From positions 1 to 64,000 of the forward strand of contig JAKFYK010000009.1 in assembly GCA_021730905.1 (NCBI GenBank): a DNA stretch of 64,000 nucleotides, written 5' to 3'. Position numbers and translations under genes: made by a program. Origin of the DNA: Betaproteobacteria bacterium (GTDB taxonomy: Bacteria > Pseudomonadota > Gammaproteobacteria > Burkholderiales > SG8-41). How positions within the stretch are numbered: the stretch's first letter is position 1; each line of letters starts with the position of its first letter. The notes beneath the pieces were generated by a model that saw only the letters and a program-made list of their open reading frames with translations, did not search any database and had not been told where the DNA came from. Below, in pieces: positions 52,669-61,129 of this stretch.

Positions 52669-54012
52669 CTATTTTCCGTAGAGCACGTTCGGCAGCCACA
52701 TCGCGACGCCGGGGAACACATACACCACCAGCATGCTGAGCAGCACCACATAGAGAAACGGCATGCAGCCGCGAAAGATATCGGTCAGCAACACACTGGG
52801 CGGCGATACCCCCTTCAAGTAATAGGCCGACATCGCCATCGGCGGCGACAGGAACGCCGTTTGCAGATTCAATGCCACCAGCACGCCGAACATGATGGGG
52901 TCTATGTTGAAATGCGGCAGCAAGGGCAGGAAGATCGGCACGAAAATGATGATGATCTCGGTCCACTCCAGCGGCCAGCCGAGTATGAAAATGATGAACT
53001 GCGACGCCAGCAGAAAGGTGATCGGGCTCAGTTCCAGGCCCAGCACGAATGACTTGATGATGCCCTCGCCTCCGAGGTAGGCGAATATGGATGCGAACGT
53101 CGCGGAGCCGACAAACAGCCAGCACACCATCGCGGAAGTACGCGCCGTCAGGTACACCGCCTCTTTCAGCCGCGCCCAAGTGAGTGAGCGGTACGCGGCA
53201 GCCAGCAGCCCGCCGCCCAGTGCCCCCACCGCTGCCGCTTCGGTCGGCGTCGCCAGGCCGAACATGATGGCACCCAGTACGGCGAGGATCAGCAGCGCCA
53301 GAGGAAAAAAAGACACCAGCAGCAGCCGGCTAACCTCCACCAGCGAATAGCTTGTTTTATCCTTCAGCGGTGGCGCCAGATTCGGTTTTATGATGGCGAG
53401 CACGATGACGTAAGCGATATACATGCACGCCAGCAAAAAACCGGGAAAGAATGCGGCAGCGTAAAGCTTCACCACCGAAATGCCTGCCTGCGCGGCATAC
53501 ACAATCAGCATGATCGACGGTGGAATCAGTATGCCCAGGCAGCCGCCCGCACACACCACGCCGGCCGCCAGCCGGTTGTCGTAGCCAGCCTTAAGCATCT
53601 GCGGCATCGCCAGCAGCCCCATCAGCGTGACCACCGCACCGACGATGCCGGTTGCCGTCGCGAACAGGGCGCAGGTGGCGAGCGTCGCCACCGCCAGCGA
53701 ACCCGGCACGTGCCGCGTAGCGATCTGCAGGCTGCGGAATAGATTGTCGAGGATGTTGGAGCGCTCGATCAGGTAACCCATCAGCAAAAAAAGCGGGATC
53801 GACACCAGCGCATCGTTATTCATCACCGTGAACGTGTTCTGCGTCAGCAGGTAAAACACCCGGTTGTCGAAAAACGCCTGATCCGGCTGAAAATACGCGT
53901 AGTAACCAAAGCCCACGCCCAGTGCCATCAGCGTAAACGCCACCGGGAAGCCGATACAAATGACAAATACCAGGATGCCCAGCATCACCAGTGCAATTAC
54001 GGGATCGCTCAT
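52669..54012 (-). CDS. dctM: TRAP transporter large permease DctM
   Basis: Twelve-segment membrane subunit of 447 residues that drives uptake by the sodium gradient. It has family phrases GIVGAVVTLMGLLAMPQMLK AGYDNRLAAG, GILIPPSIMLIVYAAQAGI and ATPTEAAAVGALGGGLLAAA YR. It follows dctQ by ten bases. It has extra length compared with the shortest DctM because of a central hydrophilic loop (KPNLAPPLKDKTSYSLVEVS). Confidence 0.94.
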   Translation of the reverse strand: MSDPVIALVMLGILVFVICIGFPVAFTLMALGVGFGYYAYFQPDQAFFDNRVFYLLTQNTFTVMNNDALVSIPLFLLMGYLIERSNILDNLFRSLQIATRHVPGSLAVATLATCALFATATGIVGAVVTLMGLLAMPQMLKAGYDNRLAAGVVCAGGCLGILIPPSIMLIVYAAQAGISVVKLYAAAFFPGFLLACMYIAYVIVLAIIKPNLAPPLKDKTSYSLVEVSRLLLVSFFPLALLILAVLGAIMFGLATPTEAAAVGALGGGLLAAAYRSLTWARLKEAVYLTARTSAMVCWLFVGSATFASIFAYLGGEGIIKSFVLGLELSPITFLLASQFIIFILGWPLEWTEIIIIFVPIFLPLLPHFNIDPIMFGVLVALNLQTAFLSPPMAMSAYYLKGVSPPSVLLTDIFRGCMPFLYVVLLSMLVVYVFPGVAMWLPNVLYGK

Positions 54013-54022
54013 GAACCGTTCC

Positions 54023-54601
54023 TTAGTTATTCAGCTTCTTCGCCTGTTCTTCAAGAATCTGGTCGGCCATTTCCTGCACGTCGTGCAGCCGCGGTTCCCA
54101 ATGCCCCTGCTTGAGGCAGAGCACACATCGCATTAATTCGGCAACCCCCTGCAATGCCAGCAGCGTCGCGCCGATGGGAATCATCATTTTCAGCGGCCAG
54201 ATCGGCACGCCGGCGGGACTGTTCACACTGACCTCGAGGAGGCGCACCGACTGAATGCCATAACCCCAGCCGGAGTAAACCAGCGCCAGCACGCCGGGGA
54301 AGAAAAATATGATCAACAACACCAGCTCGACCCGCGCCTGGGTGCGCGGTTTCCACTTGCGGTAGTACATGTCGGCGCGCACGTGCCCGCCGCGCGACAA
54401 GGTATAGGCGCCGGCCATATAGAACACCGCGCCATACATCAGATAGCTCATATCAAACGCCCAGCTGGTGGGACTGTTCAACACGTAGCGCACAAACACT
54501 TCGTAACAGGTGCCCAGCGTGAGTATCACGATGCACCACGCAAAAGCGTGACCGACCGACTTGCTTAACTGGTCCACGGTGTAAATAAACCGATTCAGCA
54601 T
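54023..54601 (-). CDS. dctQ: TRAP transporter small permease DctQ
   Basis: Four-segment membrane subunit of 192 residues: helix 1 AFAWCIVILTLGTCYEVFVR, then the SPTSWAFDMSYLMYGAVFYM AGAYTLSRGGHVRADM signature of DctQ proteins. It sits between dctP and dctM as usual. The C-terminus carries an unusually long charged tail after the last helix. Confidence 0.92.
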   Translation of the reverse strand: MLNRFIYTVDQLSKSVGHAFAWCIVILTLGTCYEVFVRYVLNSPTSWAFDMSYLMYGAVFYMAGAYTLSRGGHVRADMYYRKWKPRTQARVELVLLIIFFFPGVLALVYSGWGYGIQSVRLLEVSVNSPAGVPIWPLKMMIPIGATLLALQGVAELMRCVLCLKQGHWEPRLHDVQEMADQILEEQAKKLNN

Positions 54602-54672
54602 TTGCGCCCCCCAAGAAAAAGGGCGGCGCCTGTCCGGTACCGCCCCATAGTCTTGCAGCTATGAGTCCGCGT

Positions 54673-55893
54673 CTATGCGGTTGGAATCTTGGTCTTGAAC
54701 ACGTGCTCGTAGCCCATTTTGTATTCCGCGTCGTTGACGAACCAGTAGTAACCCACTTTCTTCGCCCATTGAAGCTGGGAATCCACCACTTTCTTGAAGA
54801 AGGGATCTTCGTCGGACAGTTTCTTGGACAGGGCGTCCCACGCCAACAACTGATCCTGGAACACGGCCCTCGGCGTGCGGAGCACCTTGACCTTGTGCTT
54901 GTCTATCAGAATCTGCAGGTCTTCCGAATAGTTTTTCAGTCCGGTCCAGAAGTTCGAGGAACTCGCCGCCTCCACGCCGTAACGCAGGATGGCCTGCAAA
55001 TCCTTGGGCAAAGCATCCCATCTTTTCTGGTTGAAAATGATTTCGAAGAATTCCATCGCCTGATGGAAGCTGCCCATCATGTAGTTCTTGATCACGTCCT
55101 GCGCGCCGAAACGCATATCGGAGGTCGGATTGTTGAACTCGAACGCATCGATGACGCCTTTTTCCAGCGCGGGAATAATCTCGCCGCCCGGCAACTGCGT
55201 CACTTTGGCACCCATCGCCTGAAACAGATCTGCTGCCAGGCCCACGGTGCGGTACTTCAGCCCTTTGATCTGCGCCGCCGAGGTGATCGGGTTCTTGAAC
55301 CAGCCCAAGGGCTGGGTCGGCATCGGCATCGCGAAAAAGCCGGTGTAATTGAGATTGAGCTTTTTCAGCAACTCCTGATACATCTCCAACCCGCCGCCGC
55401 GGTAAATCCAGCCCAGTGTTTGATGCGCATCGCAGCCGTTGATCGGGCCCGAGCCAAACAGCGATGCAACCTTGCTCTTGCCATACCAGTACACCGGCAC
55501 GGTGTGACCGGCATCCAGCACGCCGTTGCTCACCGCATCCGTCACCTCGAAAGGCTTCACCACCGAGCCGGCATTCAGATAATCAATGCGCAAACGGCCA
55601 CCGGACATGTCGTTAACGCGCGTGACATATTCCTGAGCCATCTCGTTGAAAATATCCTTGGCGCCCCAGGCGCCCTGCATCTTGAGCACGATGGTGGACG
55701 GTTTCACTGCAACCGCAGGCGCGGCCGGGGTAGCGGCCGGCTTGGGGGCTTCGGTTTTGCCGCACGCTGCCAGCGTAGCCGCGGAGATGGCCGCAGCGCC
55801 CGTCAGAAATTTGCGGCGCGATGCGTCGCTCTTTGCTTCATTCTTTACTTCGATAAGGGCCTCGGACTTTGCCTCGATGGTCTTATTCAGCAT
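54673..55893 (-). CDS. dctP: TRAP transporter periplasmic receptor (DctP family), Tat lipoprotein
   Basis: Receptor of 406 residues and first gene of the TRAP operon. The N-terminus has a Tat motif SRRKFLTG and a lipobox LAAC, with the mature part tethered by an A/P-rich linker. IVLKMQGAWGAKDIFNEMAQ and LKYRTVGLAADLFQAMGAKV match the family (arginine of the carboxylate clamp in YRTVG). GVIDAFEFNNPTSDM contains the pocket residues of the keto-acid/dimeric-receptor type. The 28 residues before the Tat motif are an unusual acidic/basic leader. Confidence 0.93.
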   Translation of the reverse strand: MLNKTIEAKSEALIEVKNEAKSDASRRKFLTGAAAISAATLAACGKTEAPKPAATPAAPAVAVKPSTIVLKMQGAWGAKDIFNEMAQEYVTRVNDMSGGRLRIDYLNAGSVVKPFEVTDAVSNGVLDAGHTVPVYWYGKSKVASLFGSGPINGCDAHQTLGWIYRGGGLEMYQELLKKLNLNYTGFFAMPMPTQPLGWFKNPITSAAQIKGLKYRTVGLAADLFQAMGAKVTQLPGGEIIPALEKGVIDAFEFNNPTSDMRFGAQDVIKNYMMGSFHQAMEFFEIIFNQKRWDALPKDLQAILRYGVEAASSSNFWTGLKNYSEDLQILIDKHKVKVLRTPRAVFQDQLLAWDALSKKLSDEDPFFKKVVDSQLQWAKKVGYYWFVNDAEYKMGYEHVFKTKIPTA

Positions 55894-56165
55894 TACATCC
55901 TCCTGATAATTACTGTTGGGATTGGTAACTACGGGAAAAAAGATGGGGTTGGTGATGGAACCGTAACATTCTGTTTTTATTGAATATTTTTTACGGCTGC
56001 GTCGGCCCGCTATCGAGTACTAATGCTATACCGGGCAACCTGTGAAATCAAGATCAAAACAGCTATCGCGGAGCATTTATTCCATTCGACTACCGTGGTC
56101 GCCGTCAGGGCGTTGGCCGCTTGTCCCTGTAGCGTTGGTTCAGGCTCCACTCAGACGCTCAGAGG
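55894..56165. other. Gap upstream of the TRAP operon
   Basis: This region should contain the promoter of the 10-kb TRAP operon. It holds AT-rich element copy 8. No frame here looks coding. Confidence 0.4.
55964..55992 (+). repeat. AT-rich dispersed element, copy 8
   Basis: TAACATTCTGTTTTTATT then GAATATTTTTT, 71-99 bases upstream of the dctP start, on the opposite strand. Confidence 0.6.
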
Positions 56166-56810
56166 TCAAGCCCGCAGCAAAACAATATGCACACGATACG
56201 GCCCATGCGCGCCCAGCGTCAGCGTTTGCTCGATATCCGAAGTACGCGAAGGGCCGGAAATGAAATTCACCGCGCGCGGAGGGTAGTCCGGTGTATCGCG
56301 CAGGTGCTGCCATGCCTCTTCCATGCTCGGCACGATTTGCGAGGCATGCACTACCGCAATATGCGTTTCCGGCAGCAGACTGGTGACAGGTGGCGTATGC
56401 ACGCCAGACAGCGTCATTAGCGTTCCGGTTTCAGCTATGCCGCAAAATACTTCGGTAATGCCCACTTTGTCGGATTCGCGCGCCGGCCGCACTTCCATCG
56501 ATAAACCGCTGCCCGCCCAATCCACATCGCCCAGCGCCTGCCAGCATACGGCTTGCATCGGCAATCCATTCAACTTCAGGTAAGCCGCGGCAGCCGCCGG
56601 CACGCCCTGCCGATCGGTCACATCGGAAAACGTGGTTGAAAGCGCCAATGCTTTCTCGCGAAAGCGCGCAACCAGATCACCTTCCACGTGGGGGCGCGGG
56701 CTGTTCGCATGAGCGCTGATATGCGCACGGACCAGCGCCGCTGCACCGTCGTTATCGCTGCGACGCAGCAACGTGCGTACGCGTCCGAGGATGTTCTCGC
56801 GCGCACTCAT
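56166..56810 (-). CDS. lutC: LutC/YkgG-family LUD-domain protein
   Basis: Protein of 214 residues with a single LUD domain, one of the three parts of the LutABC L-lactate oxidation complex. VFCGIAETGTLMTLSGVHTP is the core, and the C-terminus FISGPSRTSDIEQTLTLGAH GP is diagnostic (S-R-T-A/S-D-I-E). It lies at the end of a lutB-mmsA-lutC operon, 40 bases after mmsA. No LutA is found upstream. Confidence 0.92.
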   Translation of the reverse strand: MSARENILGRVRTLLRRSDNDGAAALVRAHISAHANSPRPHVEGDLVARFREKALALSTTFSDVTDRQGVPAAAAAYLKLNGLPMQAVCWQALGDVDWAGSGLSMEVRPARESDKVGITEVFCGIAETGTLMTLSGVHTPPVTSLLPETHIAVVHASQIVPSMEEAWQHLRDTPDYPPRAVNFISGPSRTSDIEQTLTLGAHGPYRVHIVLLRA

Positions 56811-56823
56811 GTGGCTCTTACTC

Positions 56824-56839
56824 GTTCACCCGTTCACGC
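56824..56839. repeat. Two 8-bp GTTCAC-type units
   Basis: GTTCACCC then GTTCACGC, the same units as the four at 28984-29015, in the short gap between mmsA and lutC. Confidence 0.55.
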
Positions 56840-56850
56840 CTTTGCGGTTA

Positions 56851-58386
56851 TCACCCCAGCGTCGGCATGTTGAACCCGGTCGGCACCGCATTGGCATCCG
56901 GCCAGCGTGTCGATACCACTTTGCCGCGCGTGTAGAAGCGCACGCCCTCCATGCCGTGCACGTGCGTGTCGCCGAACAGCGACGAGCGCCAGCCACCGAA
57001 CGAAAAGAACGCGATCGGCACCGGGATCGGCACGTTGATGCCGACCATGCCGACTTCGATTTCTCGCTCGAACTTGCGCGCGGCACCGCCGGAACGGGTG
57101 AACACGGCCGTGCCGTTGGCATAAGGATTGGCATTGATCAGCGCAATCGCGTCATCCAGCGTTTTCACGCGCAACACCGACAACACCGGGCCGAAAATTT
57201 CGTCGCGGTAGATGCTCATCTCCGGCTTCACATGATCGAACAGCGACGCACCGAGGAAATACCCTTGCTCCGCCTTGAACGTGCGTCCGTCGAGCGCAAG
57301 CGTCGCGCCTTCGGCCACACCCTTGTCCACGTAACCCGCCACCTTGTCGCGATGCGCCTGCGTCACCAGTGGCCCCATGTCGGGTTCCTTGCCATCCACC
57401 TTGCCCGATCCGGGACCAATCTTGAGCACAGAGGCTTTTTCCTTGATCCTCGCGACGATCTTGTCACCGATATCGCCGACCGCCACCACCGCGGAAATCG
57501 CCATGCAGCGCTCGCCCGCCGAGCCGTAGCCCGCGCCAATCAGCGAATCGGCAACAAAATCGATGTCCGCCGCGCTGTTCATGTCCGGCAGCACCACTGC
57601 GTGATTTTTCGCGCCCCCCAATGCCTGCACGCGCTTGCCGGATTTGGCGCAGGTTTCGTAGATGTATTTCGCAATGGGTGTCGAACCCACGAACGAAATC
57701 GCCTTGATGTCCGGGTGATTCAGAATCGCATCGACCGCCTGCTTATCGCCGTGCACCACGTTGAACACGCCATCGGGCAGGCCGGCTTCCTTGAACAATT
57801 CGGCGAGCCGCATCGCGGTGGAAGGCACTTTCTCTGACGGCTTTAATACAAAGGTATTGCCGCAGGCGATTGCCACCGGATACATCCACAGCGGCACCAT
57901 CGCCGGAAAATTAAACGGCGTGATCCCCGCGCACACGCCCAGCGGCTGGCGCAGCGAATGGCAATCGACGCCGGTGCCCACCTCCTCGCTATGCTCGCCC
58001 TTCATCAGGTGCGGAATGCCCATCGCGAACTCGACCACTTCCAGCCCGCGCTGCACCGAGCCGCCGGCATCCGTGAGCGTCTTGCCGTGCTCGGCGGTAA
58101 TCAGCGCCGCCAGTTCGTCACGGTGCGCGTCTATCAATTCACGATAACGCATGAGAATGCGCGCGCGCCGCAGCGGCGGCGTATCGCGCCACGCGGGAAA
58201 CGCTGTTTTCGCCGCTGCTACTGCGGCGTCGATATCGGCCTCGTTGCACAATGGCACGCGTGCGGTGATCGCGCCGGTGGCCGGATTGGTAATATCTCCC
58301 GCCCGCGTGCTGCTCGCCGTGGCGGGCTTATTATTGATCCACAGGGGAATTCCCAAAATCTCTTGCGTATCCAGTCGTTTGTTCAT
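56851..58386 (-). CDS. mmsA: CoA-acylating methylmalonate-semialdehyde dehydrogenase
   Basis: NAD-dependent aldehyde dehydrogenase of 511 residues converting methylmalonate or malonate semialdehyde to propionyl- or acetyl-CoA. It has N159 in GITPFNFP and the catalytic cysteine C294 in GSAGERCMAISAVVAVG; the Glu usual in hydrolytic ALDHs is replaced in the QALGGAKNHAVV region, as in MmsA. The ATG at 58386 is chosen because it overlaps the lutB stop by four bases (ATGA) and GGAG precedes it; the open frame runs 107 codons further but inside lutB. Confidence 0.95.
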   Translation of the reverse strand: MNKRLDTQEILGIPLWINNKPATASSTRAGDITNPATGAITARVPLCNEADIDAAVAAAKTAFPAWRDTPPLRRARILMRYRELIDAHRDELAALITAEHGKTLTDAGGSVQRGLEVVEFAMGIPHLMKGEHSEEVGTGVDCHSLRQPLGVCAGITPFNFPAMVPLWMYPVAIACGNTFVLKPSEKVPSTAMRLAELFKEAGLPDGVFNVVHGDKQAVDAILNHPDIKAISFVGSTPIAKYIYETCAKSGKRVQALGGAKNHAVVLPDMNSAADIDFVADSLIGAGYGSAGERCMAISAVVAVGDIGDKIVARIKEKASVLKIGPGSGKVDGKEPDMGPLVTQAHRDKVAGYVDKGVAEGATLALDGRTFKAEQGYFLGASLFDHVKPEMSIYRDEIFGPVLSVLRVKTLDDAIALINANPYANGTAVFTRSGGAARKFEREIEVGMVGINVPIPVPIAFFSFGGWRSSLFGDTHVHGMEGVRFYTRGKVVSTRWPDANAVPTGFNMPTLG

Positions 58387-59801
58387 TTGGCACTCCGTCG
58401 CTCTTGATACAGTTCTCTGAAAGTTTTGCCCTGTGGTCCGGTTGGCGCGGGCATATCGCGCCCGTGGGTCCAGCCACTGCCGAAAGGCAGCTTGTGTATC
58501 AGCCGGTCGCTGCTGCCCATAGAAGCCAGCACGCGCGCGGCGACCGTCGCAAGCATCGCATAAATTTTGGGGCGCTGCGCGGCCCAGCGCCACACGGCAA
58601 GTCCCCAGGTTTCCGCGCGCGGCTTCAAGCCCTGCTCGAACTGGCGCTCGCGCAGCTTGCGCATCAGATCGGGCAATGGAATTTTCACCGGGCACACCAC
58701 GCCGCATTGATTACACAGCGTGGAGGCATTCGGCAGATCGAGCGCGTTTTCCAGCCCGACATAAGTCGGCGTCAGTATTGAACCCATCGGCCCCGGATAC
58801 ACCCAGCCATACGCATGCCCGCCCACACTCTGATACACCGGACAATGATTCATGCACGCACCGCAACGGATGCAGCGCAGCATGTCCTGCATGTCGGTGC
58901 CCAGCAATTTTGTGCGCCCGCCGTCGAGCAGGATGATGTGAAAGTGCTCCGGCCCGTCGGTGTCGCCTTCGCGGCGCGGACCGGTCGTCACCGAGATGTA
59001 ATTGGTAATCGTCTGCCCCGTGCCATGTCTTGGCAGCAGGCGCAGCAAGGTGGTGACATCCTCCAGCGTCGGCACCACTTTCTCTATGCCGGTAATCGCC
59101 ACATGCACGCGCGGCAGCGTGGTCACCATGCGCCCGTTGCCTTCATTGGTGACGATCAGCGTCGAACCGGTTTCAGCGATGATGAAATTGGCGCCTGAAA
59201 TCCCCATGTCCGCGCTGACAAAATGTTCGCGCAGCATACCGCGTGCTTCCTTGCACAACTCTGGGATGCCGGTCTTGCGCGGAAGCTGATGCTTTTCCGC
59301 AAAAAGGTCGGAGACTTCATCCTTGCTCTTGTGCACCACCGGCGCCACGATGTGCGACGGCGGTTCTTTGGCGAGTTGCAGGATGTATTCGCCAAGGTCA
59401 GTTTCCACTACCTGCACACCCGCTGCTTCGAGTGCGTCGTTAAGCGCGCACTCCTCGCTCACCATCGACTTGGATTTGACCGCCTTCTTCACGCCATAGG
59501 TCGCGGCCAGTTCGCACACGATGCGATTCACCTCTGCCGTGGTTTCCGCCCAATGCACCACCGCGCCGCGCGCCGTGGCATTGCGTTCGAATTCCTCCAA
59601 ATACAAATCAAGATGGTCGAGCGCGCGAGCGCGGATATCGGCCGCCGCATCGCGTATTGCGGGAAAATTCTCCAGCTCGGCAACGCGATCCGCGCGGCCC
59701 TTGACGAAATTGCCCTGCAATTTCTTCAGCGCGCCTTGCAGATTGACATCGGCGAGTTTTTCGCGCGAACGAGACTTGAATTGATGGGAGGTGAGCTGCA
59801 C
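58383..59801 (-). CDS. lutB: LutB-family iron-sulfur protein
   Basis: Protein of 472 residues. The LUD domain (about 60-290) includes GANFIIAETGSTLIVTNEGN. Two [4Fe-4S] motifs follow: C310-x2-C313-x2-C316-x3-C320 and C363-x2-C366-x3-C370 with PVKIP. LutB normally works with LutA and LutC in lactate oxidation; here it is coupled to mmsA, overlapping its start by four bases. No LutA (CCG-domain) gene is seen upstream to 60040. Another electron acceptor protein may take its place, or LutA is elsewhere. Confidence 0.93.
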   Translation of the reverse strand: MQLTSHQFKSRSREKLADVNLQGALKKLQGNFVKGRADRVAELENFPAIRDAAADIRARALDHLDLYLEEFERNATARGAVVHWAETTAEVNRIVCELAATYGVKKAVKSKSMVSEECALNDALEAAGVQVVETDLGEYILQLAKEPPSHIVAPVVHKSKDEVSDLFAEKHQLPRKTGIPELCKEARGMLREHFVSADMGISGANFIIAETGSTLIVTNEGNGRMVTTLPRVHVAITGIEKVVPTLEDVTTLLRLLPRHGTGQTITNYISVTTGPRREGDTDGPEHFHIILLDGGRTKLLGTDMQDMLRCIRCGACMNHCPVYQSVGGHAYGWVYPGPMGSILTPTYVGLENALDLPNASTLCNQCGVVCPVKIPLPDLMRKLRERQFEQGLKPRAETWGLAVWRWAAQRPKIYAMLATVAARVLASMGSSDRLIHKLPFGSGWTHGRDMPAPTGPQGKTFRELYQERRSAK

Positions 59802-60040
59802 GCGGCGATGCTACACCAATTGCGGCGGGCTTAGAAACTACCGCGGGGCGATGATGGCTAACGATCCCGGATTACACTATGCTTCACTCAAGCTCAGAGA
59901 ATGCGCAAGCAGGAGCAAGCACTAAATCTGATTCTGGCCGACAAAACCACGCTAGTGCGCGCGGGCAAGCTGCACGTTAGGCACCGGCGACACGCCAAAG
60001 CAGTCCGCTGCGTTTAGCCAGCAGCCAGGGCAGTGGACGC
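59802..60040. other. Gap between lutB and cytochrome b561 genes
   Basis: 239 bases with no frame I can support. The lutB promoter should lie here. I see no clear hairpin terminator for the minus-strand cytochrome gene that ends at 60041... that gene's transcript may continue into lutB. Confidence 0.3.
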
Positions 60041-60571
60041 CTATCGCCACATGCGCCGTATCACGCCATCACCCGCCAGCATGTGCTTTACCGCCGCCGC
60101 AAAGTGAATCGCGATCAGCGTCATGAAAATAATCACGGTAATGTAATGCACCTGGCTGCAGATCTCCTTGTACGCCGGCGCGTCCCAGCCCCAATGCGGC
60201 ATGGTATATCCAAAGTACTTGATCGGATATTTGGTGAACGACGAACCGAGGTAACCCGACAGCGGCATGATGATCATGCAGGCATACATGGCGTAATGGC
60301 TGATCTTGGACGCCATCTGCTGCCAGGGGGGAATGTGCGCGGGCAGCGGCGGCGCACCATGCGTGAAGCGCCACACCACGCGCAGCAGGATCAGCATGCC
60401 GAGTGTGAGGCCGATGGATTTGTGAATGTTAAACCAGTAGGCGCGTACGCCCGGCGGGCTCTTGGGAATCTCGATCATCCACCAGCCGAGCGCGATTTGC
60501 GCCAGCACGCCGAGTGCGATCAGCCAGTGCAGAATAATGGCGACCCGGGTATAACGTTCGGCATTGCTCAT
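60041..60571 (-). CDS. Cytochrome b561 family protein
   Basis: Four-helix inner-membrane cytochrome of 176 residues that carries electrons between quinone and a periplasmic or membrane partner. RYTRVAIILHWLIALGVLAQ has the first heme histidine; FNIHKSIGLTLGMLILLRVV WRFTHGAPPLP is the family hallmark. Further histidines are in ISHYAMYACMIIM and TVIIFMTLIAIHFAAAVKHM. It follows the small cytochrome c by 19 bases, so the two are probably one electron-transfer unit for the PQQ dehydrogenases. Confidence 0.93.
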   Translation of the reverse strand: MSNAERYTRVAIILHWLIALGVLAQIALGWWMIEIPKSPPGVRAYWFNIHKSIGLTLGMLILLRVVWRFTHGAPPLPAHIPPWQQMASKISHYAMYACMIIMPLSGYLGSSFTKYPIKYFGYTMPHWGWDAPAYKEICSQVHYITVIIFMTLIAIHFAAAVKHMLAGDGVIRRMWR

Positions 60572-60590
60572 GGGTGCATCCCTCTCACGG

Positions 60591-60914
60591 CTATTTTTCG
60601 CCGGCGATAGTGTAGGCCCACAGCGCCTCGATGTCCTCCGCGCTCAGCAGGCCGCCCCACGGCGGCATCTGATTTTTGCCTTTGGCCACGGACACAATGA
60701 ATCGCTCCTTCTGATCTCGCGGAAATGTCCGCAAATCAAACGCGCCCTGCGGATCAAGCATGCGCGGGCCGTGACAAGGCGAGCAATTTTGTGAGTATGC
60801 CGCCGATCCCTTTTTAATCTGATCCGGCGTCGGCGCGTCCTGCGCCTGTGGTTGCGTAACCGCGGCAGCGTACATCACGAGCGCAGTCATCCTGAAACAG
60901 GTTGCGAGTCTCAA
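60591..60914 (-). CDS. Periplasmic cytochrome c (class I)
   Basis: Exported mono-heme cytochrome of about 107 residues. The signal peptide ends near QPQAQ; the heme motif is CSPCH in YSQNCSPCHGPRM, and the axial methionine is probably in GKNQMPPWGG. It starts at a TTG with AAGGA ten bases before, or less likely at the ATG at 60890. It lies directly after the truncated PQQ dehydrogenase fragment, whose stop is four bases before the start. It likely accepts electrons from the PQQ enzymes. Confidence 0.88.
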   Translation of the reverse strand: MRLATCFRMTALVMYAAAVTQPQAQDAPTPDQIKKGSAAYSQNCSPCHGPRMLDPQGAFDLRTFPRDQKERFIVSVAKGKNQMPPWGGLLSAEDIEALWAYTIAGEK

Positions 60915-60917
60915 CGT

Positions 60918-61100
60918 TCACTTTTCCTTTGTGAGTCGCTCTTGCGCATTGGAAACGTACATCACACCATCGTACACCAGCGGCTGCGCCTGTTCACCCA
61001 ACTCGTTGTCGAGCAATAAATTCCACACCGGCACCAGTTTCCTGACGTTGCCCTTGTTGATCTGGTCCAGCGGGCTATAGCGGTTGTGGTGCACAGCTAA
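60918..61100 (-). pseudogene. Truncated PQQ dehydrogenase fragment
   Basis: Minus-strand frame HHNRYSPLDQINKGNVRKLV PVWNLLLDNELGEQAQPLVY DGVMYVSNAQERLTKEK and stop. It is clearly paralogous to residues 60-109 of the complete enzyme at 61130 (NQNRYSPLRQINKGNVKRLT PVW). It breaks off after YVSNA and is joined to a short basic tail. The N-terminal signal is missing. Relic of a third PQQ gene from a tandem array, or the outcome of recombination between copies. Confidence 0.85.
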
Positions 61101-61129
61101 TGCGGGTAAAACAGCCGTGAACTACCGCG

